From Marsupella aquatica (lineage: Eukaryota > Marchantiophyta): a stretch of DNA of 64,000 nt. The stretch spans positions 26,784,001 to 26,848,000 of the forward strand of contig OZ316893.1 of the NCBI GenBank assembly GCA_973895155.1, in the 5' to 3' direction. Position numbers and translations under genes: made by a program. Shown one piece after another: positions 47,672-58,555 of this stretch. Within the stretch, counting starts at the first letter, position 1; every line of letters begins with the position of its first letter. A model generated the notes under the pieces. The model made no database searches and was not told where the DNA came from. It was given only the letters and a program-made list of their open reading frames with translations.

Positions 47672-47810
47672 GTAAGTCAAAGTGAATGTGAAAAGCAAAT
47701 TTTACTTCCACGAAGACACGCAGCACCGTCGTTGAAAATTTGACACCTGGTGGTACATCACCCCAGGTACAGTAGTACATAGCTTGAACTAACTATGGGG
47801 GTTAGGAAGA

Positions 47811-48020
47811 GGACCATGGTCGAGATCCACTCAAGCGCAGGCCATCTGAGTGGGACGAGAAACGCCCACGGTAGAGGGTCGCATGACATCCCTGGGAGGG
47901 GGGAAGGAAAGGACCACGGGAGAATGATGCTAAAGTTTGCATGCCGTCGCAGGGAGGGGAGGACCACGGTAAACGGTAAAAAGTGCATGCTATCCCGGCG
48001 GGAGCGGATGAGGACCACGG
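47811..48020. repeat. Degenerate repeat with ggaccacgg core
   Basis: The core (a)ggacca(c/t)gg appears at 47811, 47911, 47961 and 48012. It is preceded in the last copies by a gcatgc...tccc/gtcgc...gggag string and followed by gagaat, taaac or cataaat. The last three copies have a period of about 50 bp. Confidence 0.65.
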
Positions 48021-48029
48021 CATAAATAA

Positions 48030-49369
48030 GGTACGCTGATTGACTGACCTTCATCCGTCCCGTCTTGGGCGATGGCCAAGTGTTGGGATTTGGGCGGTTC
48101 ACATCAGAGTTAATGTAATCCGGACGTCCAATGGGGTTCGAGTTTTATGCTTTGTCAGCAAGAAAGATTCTATAGTACTGAATGCGTTCCTTATTTCATT
48201 CGAATGTGGAAATGTAACAGAGGAGCACCTTATTACAAGGGCCAAACAAAGTACAAGACTTGGGGTCACTGGTGACTTTTTTTGGGGGTTCATTAAATGC
48301 AAATCCCTTCAATGAGAGTATGAGTCAAAATCTGGACCACCTGTCGACGTGGTCTACAATTCTAGACAAAACAAAGTCTGCAGCAACCTTTCCCTTGGGC
48401 CCAGTCCTTGCCATGGAGGAATTGGTAGACTCCATACCTGAATAGACACCCAATTTGGATGTAAAGCCATCTCTGCAACCAATTCCACTCATTCTATGAG
48501 ACTTGATCTAGGAGGGAATAAAAAGAAGCAATGCGTCTTGCATCTCCAAAAGCCACCCTTAAGTACCCTAAATTTTAGCAACTATAATCTTCTCTAAAGA
48601 TATGTTGAAGTTTGTTCAAAAGCAATGCATCCCAATTCTCTTATAGAAAGAATGACCATACCAAGTATTGAGCTGCTTTCATGCTCCTATTTTATTGCAA
48701 TTGTGGGAAATCATGGCCCAATGACCCACAGGGGATGCATTAGAATGTTGTTGCCAACAAAATTGGCAAGAGAATTGGTGAATCTTATATTAATGGGGAA
48801 GAAGGGATATATCACACTCCTGGTTACCTAGGTGAACTGAAATGGTATATCACAGGTCATATAATAGATTGAAGACTTTAGGACCACCCACTGTATTCAC
48901 AAAAACTTTAAAGAGGGATTACAGTAATAAATGGCTCATGTTACACTCGTCATTAACATAACAGGATGTAGTGTATTGGGGTTAGTTTTGGTTTTGCATC
49001 CAACAAGAATCTTCACCATAAGATTCTTGAGGTTGCTATGTGGCACTTATGATGGGTTCACATGGCACAATCTAATCAGCCTATGTGGCACTCTATAGGG
49101 AATTCCATGTTTTGAACTTGGAAATTCTGAATTTGAATTCTGGAGTTTATAAATGTAATGTAAACTTCCCTACTCAGCCCAACCCATGGTAAATTTGCCA
49201 GGGAATGATCTTCACCATCCCTGTATCCTATGCAATGAATGACTTTCCAACCCTTCATACTCAAAAGTGAGTCCAAGAATGACCTAGAATACTTGTTGTA
49301 CTCAAGAGTACTTAGTTTGTGTAACAAATGGCAACAAAAACCTCTACAATGATTAAAATAAAATGACCA
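48030..49369. other. Mostly CpG-poor intergenic DNA
   Basis: No gene is recognised. Short frames at 48260-48445 and 48625-48831 look protein-like in places but have no identifiable family. Confidence 0.35.
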
Positions 49370-49445
49370 AACAATGAGATGGATTGAACTGGGACTGAAC
49401 CTAAGTAGCAAGTGCCCCTAACAAATGGGCTTAGCTTCAAGAACA
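49370..49445 (-). repeat. SINE/tRNA-like head candidate
   Basis: On the minus strand, agcccatttgttaggggcac is followed after about 15 bases by ttcagtcccagttcaatcc, giving A-box- and B-box-like strings at SINE spacing. It aligns loosely with the candidate at 58.48-58.55 kb, which also starts agccca. The structure is too decayed for a functional tRNA. Confidence 0.35.
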
Positions 49446-51851
49446 CACAAACTAACCCTACAAGAACGCTAACTCAAGATGGCCCTAACTTGGGTAGAAG
49501 AAACCCGGGCCTTTGCAGGCATGCCAGGGACATGGGGAGAGACACTGATAGCCATATAACTAGGCATGTCTTTCTTCACTAACTTGATGAATGCTGTCAT
49601 TGTCTGACCACTGATGAGAGCATTGTGGGAGCTAGTGAGTACAAAATTATGCATTGCAATGTGGTGTTGGAACAACCATATAGCCACAGTATAGCTAGCT
49701 ACACCAATAACATGGTAACACTTGTATTCCTCACTTCTATGGAAAGGGCCGTGGCAGTAAGGGTTTGTCCTAGAGGAATGGTGCACGTGTCATATAGAGC
49801 TCTACAATCGGCTGAGAACTGAAGTTAGTCCATCCTACTTATAATTTTTCAGTTCTATTTATGTTGCCATCATTTGAATTGTGTTTGGCTGGTCAAACGT
49901 AACAGAAGCTTCTCTCTCAACCAAACAACATCCTTTTTGACACAGCAGAAGTCTCCCTGCAATTACAGTAATTGATCTCCTCCATCAAGGCCAAGCCCTC
50001 AAGAAAGCAAATATTGTATTTTAATCACAACCCCTGATTAATTTTGTTTCTTTCCCCATCAACAAAGCCTCAACTTTAGACTTGGGCCGTGACAGAGAAT
50101 TTATACTAGGATAAATATTCACACTGCTGTCAAAGTTAAAGTTGAAGGTGAGATCTGATTTTGCAAATCTGTTGGACAGACAAATTCCCAATGCCAGAAA
50201 AAATACAATGCTTCAGCTCTTGAATCTATTGCCAAAGAGGGCCAGAATGACATGGGAGAAGGACTGGTACTATAATCATGTTGGGCGACTATACTACCTG
50301 GCAAGGTATAGCGGCCCAGTAAAGGTAAGATATTTCAATACAAGCCTGTCAGGTATTCAATTTTGACTATAACTTGTGCAATACCCAGCCTGGCTGGTTT
50401 TGGCTCTTCTTAAACCCACCTCTATCTATACATGGCCCAGCATGTACAGATTTTGCTATACCTTGCTTTATACACATGCCTCCCAGGTATTGATTTACGA
50501 AAAACCTAAAGATTAGGTGTAAGGGTGCCTCCTTTTACAAAAGACAAAAGGGTTTAGGCGTAAGTGTTTCAAATGTTGGGTCCAACATTGTTATTATGAG
50601 TCTTAATTTACTACACCCGTACCAGGTCGAAAATCTGAATTTTTTCTTTTTATATACCTTGACGGTTTGAATATTTTTGGGCCGGCTATATGTCAGACTT
50701 GCCAAATTGAAATATCCACCTATGCAACAATACAGGTTCACCAGGAAGAGAGAGTCACAAGATGGTAATCACAATAGACTCATCCACAAAGGTGGGACTG
50801 TCTCTGTGCAATTTTTGCAAATGTTGTAGAAAAAAATTCTATTATTCACACTTGCTTAGCCAGGCATGAAAGGTGTATTTTTTGGAGGTATATGCTTGAT
50901 GAACCCCCTGCCAGAAAACTTTATGTGAAACCCCCTCCCCCACAAAATTTTGTTGCAAACTAGACCCCTTCCATAGGTTCTGTAGTATGGTTCTTGTGTG
51001 GTGCCTAACTGCATTGTGAGTTACCATAGTAGACCACCATGTGCCTTGTCATAGTCCACTGCGTGCAGTCCTATTTGCTGACAATACAATCTAATAAGGG
51101 GTACCAACTGGGCTACCAACACGTACATGTGCTTGAAGGGGGCTTGAAGATATAATGGATTTTATCTTAAAATGATTCTAGATTTGAGGGGATCCGTCCC
51201 TACTTGACAGCGGGTTTGTACATCATTTCTAGTCCAGTTCTTGCAGGTCTACAAATTTTCCTTGTGGAATGAGGGTTTACGGTTTTCAGACATTTATCGT
51301 GGCTGGAGGGTTTTAGGGTGTCTCAATCATTTCTTGTCTTCTGCTTCTGAGACACCTCAAGATTCAATCACTTAAGTGTCCCTGCCAGAATTGAACACTT
51401 TTGGCATTCAATTAATCAGGGGCAAATGGCCAAAACTAGAGTTTTCATTGTACACAACATCCATGTTCTGTTTCTGAGACACTTAGAGATTTTTTCTACG
51501 CTGTAGGGGCTTTAAGGCCAAAGTAGAGGTTTGTCGGCTGGTTTCACACTCAAAGACAACTTTGGGTTTGGCTAATGGAAGACAATTTTTCAAGACTTGG
51601 ACAACTTTTGAATCATCTCAATCCTGAAGACATGAACCATACATGAACCATACTGTCTTCACTTCAGTTACATCTAATTCGGGCAGCAGCGACTTGGTTC
51701 CCCCATGAGTTTCTATATAGATCTTGTGGGTGACCATTACATTAATTTGGGGCCACACCTCTTTATATTTCCCGTGAGGTTATAACCTAGACCAGCAATT
51801 GATGGGAAGTGGCTGCATTATAATCTGAAGGGAAGAACACGGAGGTGACTG
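49446..51851. other. Intergenic DNA with one exon-like frame
   Basis: No gene is supported. The plus-strand frame 50115-50324 is rich in charged residues (for example KRARMTWEKDWYYNHVGRL) and ends at a good donor, gtaaag|gtaaga. That makes it the most exon-like stretch here, but I cannot match it to a family. Confidence 0.3.
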
Positions 51852-51990
51852 GCCCCTGATTAGTCTAAAACCTCCCAATGGGCTATGGGCCCTTAAAAGG
51901 TAGGGCGATGTAGCAATATGTAGCCCCAGATTAGTGTAAAGACTCCCTAAGGACAATGGGCCTCTACAAAACAAGGCGGTGTGCACAGCA
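51852..51990. repeat. Direct duplication with 71-bp period
   Basis: The block gcccctgattagtctaaaac at 51852 recurs as gccccagattagtgtaaaga at 51923. Both continue with ctccc.a.gg...atgggcc and a aggcg(a/g)tgt..agcaat string. Confidence 0.8.
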
Positions 51991-52080
51991 ATGTGACAGG
52001 AAGTTTCCGGAGGTCAAGACGGTGGACACTGGCGCGGAGAAACCTCATGTCATCAAGCAGAAAACATCGGAAACAGACAT

Positions 52081-52186
52081 ATCTCGTTCCTGTTTGCTGA
52101 AATCAATCACTACTGTACTTCCACTAGACTTGAGATCTCGTTCATGTATGCTGTAATTAATCACTACTGTACTTACACTAGACTTG
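52081..52186. repeat. 54-bp tandem duplication
   Basis: Copies start atctcgttcctgt at 52081 and atctcgttcatgt at 52135. Both continue aatcactactgtactt and actagacttg with few changes. Confidence 0.88.
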
Positions 52187-52980
52187 GCACATCGCGGACT
52201 CATTTGGGCAGACCAAACTGCAGAGCCCTACGTAATTAGACAAAATTTCGCTGCACCCTTTGATCGATGTCGTGTAAGAAGTTGCTCCTAGCCTTCTTTC
52301 TCTCACGGCAGAGACATACAACTCCGTCGTCTCACTGCAAACTGAGTGATCCGCTCCAGGGTGGAATGCGCGATCGAACAATTTGTACCATAGAATTCGT
52401 TAGTACCAGAATTCTGACTTCATTCTGTGGTACAAGACATATATTGAACCGAATGAAGGCCGGCTGAGCTCTGGGTCCGGGCTCGGAGTTCGTTCGAGAA
52501 AAGATATGCCTTGAACCATAGGAATTCGTTAGTACCCGGCATGTGAGCAATCAGCTAATCATTTGCTCAGTGCAGCGTGTCCAACTAATCCATGGAAGCA
52601 TTTGGCCTGTACTTAACGCTTGGACAGTCAGACGGCTATTTGAAATGGCCACCGGTGCTTTCACCTTTCCTACCCCAACCCAATTTTAATTCAAGTGGGC
52701 AGAAGAACGAAGTCTACGGCGGATTTGAGTGGAGCACTGAGAATTTGATGTGGGCCATAGGGTATTTCTTTCCTTCAACCTCCATCCACTACGTTCCACG
52801 GGCCATGTAGTTTCTAACGTTGTGAGGGATCATACCGTAAATTTCCTATTTGCTGTTCCCCATAATCATGGCGGCTAAACTAGAGGTTGGGGGATTCACG
52901 TAAGACAGGTGTCCAACCTCTGCGGGCTGATCATGACAAGGTTGGGCCCTGCTGTAGCTTTGCACTAGAGTGGTCTGAGG
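52187..52980. other. Region downstream of the VAPYRIN gene
   Basis: No other gene is recognised. The string gaattcgttagtacc occurs twice (about 52395 and 52523). The 3' end of the VAPYRIN transcript must lie in the right part of this stretch, but no clear polyadenylation signal stands out. Confidence 0.35.
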
Positions 52981-55247
52981 TCATTGCACGAAAACCAAAT
53001 TGGGGTGTCTTTTAAAGCTCTGCGATTCTTGAGGCAAACGAGCCTCCGGTGAATCTTGAGCAGAGGCCCTGTTAGCCCCTCTGTTCATCAAAAACCGCAA
53101 GATGCCGGCATAATTCAGAGAGGCAGCCATATTCAGGGGGGTGGCACCTCGGATGCTTTTCACGTTCACATTAGCACCCTTTGCGACCAAGAGCTTGACG
53201 ACTTCCTTGTGCCCTGCCTCTACTGCACAATGGAGAGGAGTGTGGCCTTCCAGATCACGGCTCTGGATATTCGCCCCATGTGTCAGAAGCTCTCCAACTA
53301 CGCCCACATGACCTTTGAATGCTGCACAGTGCAATGCAGTCCACCCATACTGGTCCCCAGCGTTGATTTGAGCCCCCTTCGTTAGATACTTACGCACCAC
53401 TTCGAAGTCTCCCTTTCGGGCTGCTGTGAGCAGCCCATCTCCTAGTTCCAGAGCATGGAGGACTGCACTCTGTAACAAAAAATCAGAATGCCACAACTCC
53501 GATCAGACACTCGGGTAATAAAATGCAGAAAGTGCAACCTGCAAAGGTCGAGAATTCATCCATCGCCCAGTGGGCAGAAGTTGGAACCAAAGATCTACGA
53601 ATCTCTATCTCTACCCACACCGTCACGACAAGCATATTCTTCGATAGGCTGAGCTTGAGGCAGATATCTTGGCCAAACTGAATACCGCAGCACCTTGTGG
53701 CAAGTCAATGCTGCCAACAAACCCTCAGCTGATAATAAACTCAACTAGAAACCGATTATTAATGGGAACCTTCCTTGAGAAAAAAGTCGTTTTGATCCGG
53801 AAAGTGCCGAGACAACGGAAAAGATTTGACGGACTGTGTCACACTGGAATTTTGCAATGCACCGATGGCAAATTCAATGATGGCGAATAGAAGAGGAAGA
53901 ACAGAAAAACGAGCAACGACTGTAGAAGGAAATTCCAAAATTACTATAATTGGCAAATAATCATTATTACTGAAGAATCCAGAAGGGCGGGCATTTAAGA
54001 GCATAGCCATCTCTCAAGAAAATGGTGGTCGGCTGCTGCTTTTGGTGGAAATTGTCAAAGGTCTTGAGGTCGATGTCAGCATAATTGTGACTGATCAGGA
54101 GACTTTAAGCTTTTCAGGTAAAGAGCACTCAATTCAGCCGGAATGTTTCCTTGTAAAATTCCATCGACGAGATGCTAGCAGAATATACCGACGGAACAGG
54201 AAGAAAGAATGAATGAGAGGATGAAAGAGTGCTCACATGGTCCTTCTCTGCAGCGATATCGTAAGGCGTCTTCCCTTCGACTGTTTTAATACCCTTGTTG
54301 GCACCCCATTCCAATAGCAGTTGCACTAATTGACTGTCATCCTTGGCTGCCGCGCGATACAGAGCCGTCCTGCCATCGTCACTTCTGGCATCTCTGTCAA
54401 CGCCAGCGTCCAGAAGCAGGTTCACGCAATCAACGTGCCCTTCGGTGACGGCAGAGTGGAGCGCGGTTCGGCCCTCGCTGTCCCTGGCCTCCAAATTCGC
54501 ACCGCTGTCAATCAACAGCTTCAGAATGTCTAGGTGATTCCATGAGGCGGCCAGATGAATGGCAGTCCAGCCTCTAGGATTTCGAGCTTCAGTGTTCGCT
54601 CCCCTCGCCAGCAACGAGCTCACTATATCAAAATGCCCCATATAGACCGCTTCCAGCAAAGCTGTCTGACCGGTATTGCTCATCACGTCCGCAGTGGCCC
54701 CTGCTTCCAGCAACAAGTTCACCATGTCCACATTTCCGCTCGCGGCAGCAATGTGAAGTGCCGTTCTTCCACTGTCGTCAGTCTTATTGCAAGAGCCCTG
54801 CCTGCCAATCATATACTTCACAGCCTCCACTTCCCCCTTGGCCACCATATGCCGCAGGAGGAAGGGCCCCGTGTACACAACGCTCAGCTTGGCGTCCAGG
54901 AACGTATGCTTCTTGCGCGAGGCGAACCATTCGGGCGGCACTCGTTCTGTTAGACTCCCACCTGGAGCCATGGCAGACTTGACCAGAAACTTGTCTTTGC
55001 TCTTAGGAAATGCATCTGGAAGCTCAGTCTGGGGCATCAAGATCACATCAAAAGAATACTCACCTAGAGGAGGGATGAATCCATTCTGGGGGTTCACAGA
55101 GAACCTTTGGGGGGACGTAGTTTGCACCTTGAATGCCACATGCATGGTGTGCATAAGATTCCTCAGCTTGATAGTAGCACGGCATTTCTTCCGCAACTCA
55201 AACTCAATCCTTACCTCACTGTCCAGAACTTCTAACAGCCTATCCAT
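52981..55247 (-). CDS. VPY: VAPYRIN: MSP (VAP-like) domain plus ankyrin repeats
   Basis: Two exons, 55247-54237 and 53469-52981, joined in phase 0, encode 499 residues. The 767-bp intron has donor cat|gtgagc and acceptor ttgttacag. Residues 1-125 form a major sperm protein/VAP-type domain, with the VAPYRIN-like DAFPKSKDKFLVKSAMAPGG. From about 130 on, ankyrin repeats follow at a strict 33-residue step, with TALH-type motifs at T162, T195, T228, T261, T294, T327, T381, T414 and T447, plus two degenerate repeats, about 11 in total. The repeat after T327 is cut short, as I recall for VAPYRIN of flowering plants. There the protein is cytosolic, on mobile vesicle-like bodies, and is needed for arbuscular mycorrhizal fungi (and rhizobia in legumes) to enter cells; the moss copy is linked to gametophore development. 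MDRLLEVLD fits the expected N-terminus. The frame is complete with no defects. Confidence 0.93.
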
Positions 55248-56387
55248 TCCTTTGTTTCTTCAATCTTCCACTTCAAAATGATGGGCACCTACCCAACAAC
55301 CGTCACAACAACACAGGTCTACGATGAATTCCCTCCTGTCCCAATACTTTGGTACTGGAGTCACTCATTGCCTCCAGTAGCAGCAGCTGACGAGCAAAAC
55401 GTACAACATCTGATAAAAAAATTCAATTTTCTAGGAGATTCTCTCGAACTCAAAGCGAACGCAGTCCTCTACGCTGGAAGTGTATCTCGAGGTTTGCCCA
55501 GATGGTCTTGTTTCTCGGAGCCTCTCTCCGGCAGCAGGCGGAAGGACGGATTCAGAAGACACGCCCACCTCCCTTGCCCACGCTTCCTCCCAGTGAACAT
55601 ACACAGTCAAGTCCTCCACTTCGCTCCGCTACTGCCTGTCTTTTCTTGTCTTCGTAACAAAGCCCTTTAGATCCAGTGCTTTCACCGTAATCCAGCTCCT
55701 CAACCTCTTGACATGAAAATCAAGCCATCGAAGTGTACATACTGACTGGACCACGTCCAATCATGGTCCGAACATTCCTCTGTTAGTCTGTTTCCTTCAT
55801 GATTCCGTGGTAACTGTTGGATTCTCCTTGCCGTGCTGCCGTATGTGTGTCTGTGTACCAAACCCCTCTCCCTAATGAATGAATCATGCCATCATGAATC
55901 ATTAATTTTCACAACCCACCTTGCCCCCTTCCTCTCTCTCTGTTAGAAAATTATACCTCCAGACTCCTACAATCCTGGGCCACTACCGCTGCTTCTGGGC
56001 CCTTCTCCTCTCCTCTCGCGTTCTCTAATTGAGTGAGCCTCAGCCTACCTTGCCACCTTCCTCATCCTCTCTCCCTATCCCGCTCTGAGATACGCTCTCC
56101 GGCCTCATCGTCCAATTATAGATCATTACTGGCTGCTTTTGGGCTCTTCTGCTCTTCTGCTCTCCTCTCGAATCTCTAATAACTCTTGACTAAGCCTCAA
56201 CACACGCCTATTTTGTCGCTCTGATGGATTGTGACTTCCCACCTTGCCGGCGATTCGTCGCACGCCAAGAGCCTCTCGACGGCAGGAGCAGTGTCACTGT
56301 TCTGGCTATCCGGCAATCCGGCAGTCAATCTTTGAATGTGAATTGCGAGAAATCGATGAACGCTTTGCAGTACAAGTCAAACCACTG
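55248..56387 (-). promoter_or_regulatory. Upstream region of VAPYRIN
   Basis: About 1.1 kb between the VAPYRIN start and the carrier pseudogene, moderately CpG-containing, with T/C-rich stretches on the plus strand. No canonical TATA box was fixed. One GCCGGC palindrome (56246-56251) lies about 1 kb upstream of the start. Such a core occurs in CYCLOPS-bound elements of symbiosis genes, but a single 6-mer is weak evidence. Confidence 0.25.
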
Positions 56388-56503
56388 ACTCTGCATCCGC
56401 CTACAACGCACTCACGTCACAGAGATGTCTCACCTAAGTGGGGAAACTCTGCATCCGCCTACAACGCACTCACGTTACAGACATGTCTCACCTAAGTGGG
56501 GAA
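56388..56503. repeat. 58-bp tandem duplication
   Basis: Copies start actctgcatccgcctacaac at 56388 and 56446 and are nearly identical through cacctaagtggggaaac. The duplicated unit includes the 3' end and splice-donor-like sequence of the carrier pseudogene exon. Confidence 0.93.
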
Positions 56504-56716
56504 ACGCTGCAACACATTGGCCAAATTACCACGCCACAGAGAAATCACTCCTTCCTCCCGAATTGTCAGCTGAAACACACTCCGATCCTTTGCGGGGCTC
56601 CGACAGCTAACCATCTCATCCTGGTTCTGGATGAGGAGCTTTACTTGCTCAATGGGAGCGGCTGCTCGCTTGCAGACTGCATCCGGCACTCCTCCCATGA
56701 GGCAATCAGTGAAGAA
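56492..56716 (-). pseudogene. Mitochondrial ADP/ATP carrier pseudogene fragment
   Basis: The minus strand reads [14 protein letters not shown], then [18 protein letters not shown], a degenerate stretch, then [18 protein letters not shown] and RFPT. This matches the first repeat of the mitochondrial ADP/ATP translocase, where the family has [20 protein letters not shown] (a Px(D/E)xx(K/R) carrier signature) and SLWRGNTANVIRYFPTQ. Only about 70 residues remain. An in-frame TAA sits at 56717-56719, and the codon after FPT is TAG where the family has Gln. GTGAGA follows directly, like a retained splice donor, so the copy probably came from genomic DNA, not from mRNA. It lies in the same orientation as VAPYRIN. 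Confidence 0.85.
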
Positions 56717-57120
56717 TTACTCGACGGCGAACCTTGCTCCTTGCTCTAGCGTAGAGGGGACCCTACAGAGGACAAGGCGGGCAACCCAAACCTCAACTTG
56801 AGGAACAGAATCAAATCAAACAGAAAGGGTACGCTGACTGTATCGCCAAGACCGCCAAGAATGTGATCTTTGTCTCTCTTTGTTGCCCAAACAACGTCAT
56901 GAGATCGCTACCTTCCAGCGGAACATGAGATGAACCGAGCTCGCCAGAGGCGTCTTCTTGCCCATCAGTCGTTGCCCTCTCACGCCAATCGCTCTCTCTG
57001 CAACTCCCGATGACTACTCCTCATATTCCTCTGGTCAAGTTTCTGTTCCTGATCAGCTGTGGGCTTTACTCCGGAGCTTTTCAGTTTGCTGCTCGATAGC
57101 GATTTAGATGTGGTCCTGAG

Positions 57121-57222
57121 CTTTTCCCTTACTTTTCTCCCCTTTATTATTGGTCTCAAGCTTTTCCCTTGTTTTTCTCCCCTTTATTGGTTCTCAACTT
57201 CTCCCCTTTATTGGTTCGCAAA
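57121..57222. repeat. Three-copy T/C-rich repeat
   Basis: The string cttttcccttgtttttctcc with cctttattggt is present at 57121, 57161 and, shortened, at 57198. The surrounding sequence to about 57430 is T-rich and LINE-tail-like. Confidence 0.8.
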
Positions 57223-57429
57223 CGCTCTTTAGGACTTTTGCAGATGGTAGGGACTCTTGGTTTTTTTCTTGGCTCTTGGGCTTTTTGGCTCTGGTATTGG
57301 GTCTTTATTGGGTCTCCTTCCTCTGCGACAGACTCTCCCACCTTTGGGAATTTGAAAGTCCCATGGACCACAAGGTTGGTCTTTGAAACCCAATGGACCA
57401 AATTTCCCAAATTGGAATTTATTGTAGTA

Positions 57430-58479
57430 ACTTGATACTGGTAAATTAAAACATTTTTCTAGTTCTGGGGATATGCTAGAGGAGTAAGCAAGCTACACTT
57501 CCATCAAAGCAATAGTGAGGCTATTTTGGCTGAGTTTTCCATCATAAATTTGGAGGGGTAAATTTCATTAGATTCATTGTAATTGTGTTGACATGAAATA
57601 TTTGCACTCGTGGTTTTTCATGTTTCTTCCTTCTCTACTTTCCTGGCAGGTACAAAACTAAATATTATCTTAGCACTCCTAATCATCAAGTTATGGTCCA
57701 GACTGTGTCCAACATGGTGGTCCATCCAAGCTTCAGTTTCCCCAATTTGGCCCTTTTTGCTCTTTGACAGTGATTTTTATTTATATATTTCATATATTTC
57801 ACAAAAAGCAAAATCTGGTAGGAGCAAGAAGACAGGCTTTGTGGGGCCATTTCTGGCAAATGGAGGTGATATCACAAATAGAAAGTCCAGACATTTTCAA
57901 CATCAACTTTGATTTTATATCTACCTTGATATGTAAGTGAACAGTGCTAGTTAAAAAGCAGTTTGAGATCTTTTCAACTGGTCTAATTTCTCCTAGTTTT
58001 TTCCATAAAGAACTAAGAGAGTTATGAATTTCTATAAATACTTAATCACTCACTGTTCACACTTTGCACTTACAAGAGATTTTTAGCAGCTATGTACACA
58101 TTAGATATCTCCCTTGATATCCAATGGTATCTGAGTTTTTAGGTTCCTATGAAAAAACTGCTAGGAAATATCTTTGCTCTAAGCTTAATAAAGTCAATTT
58201 CATTGAGAATGGTGAGAATTATAAATTTCCAAAGATGAGTTGTCCCATTTCTTGCCACATTTCACTCATTGGTGTAATATGTACCACATGTGCAGAGGAG
58301 AGAGTTTTGTTGGAGTCCATTTGGGATGCAAAATTCTATCCAAGCATTTTGGCAAATATGGAGGTCCATCCAGGCTTCAATTTTGTTTTCATGGGGAATT
58401 AGAGAACTGTTATTCATTCAATTTGAATTATAAGCCATATACATGAAATGTTCTTCAACCTCCTCCCCCCCACCCCCTC
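57430..58479. other. CpG-poor intergenic DNA
   Basis: No gene is recognised. Short similar wordings (gtccatccaagcttcaattt, near 57.72 and 58.36 kb) suggest related repeat fragments. Confidence 0.35.
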
Positions 58480-58555
58480 TCTCCACTAGGAAGAGATGTG
58501 AACTTGGATCTCCTGCCTGTTATGTACCCCCACCACTGGGCTGTGATTTTTTGGC
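58480..58555 (-). repeat. SINE/tRNA-like head candidate
   Basis: On the minus strand, agcccagtggtgggggtaca is followed by gagatccaagttcacatct. Position and spacing fit an A-box- and B-box-derived SINE head, and the start resembles the candidate at 49.37-49.45 kb. Heavily diverged. Confidence 0.35.

Noticed and set aside
53759-54010. Minus-strand frame of 83 residues inside the VAPYRIN intron
   Set aside because: It lies within the intron, shows no ankyrin motif and would break the phase-0 junction that gives a complete repeat series.
54330-55281. Plus-strand frames opposite VAPYRIN exon 1, up to 164 residues
   Set aside because: They are antisense to a well-supported coding exon and show no domain.
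56246-56251. GCCGGC as a CYCLOPS-type symbiosis element upstream of VAPYRIN
   Set aside because: A single 6-bp match about 1 kb upstream is expected by chance. No mycorrhiza-type cttcttgttc motif accompanies it.
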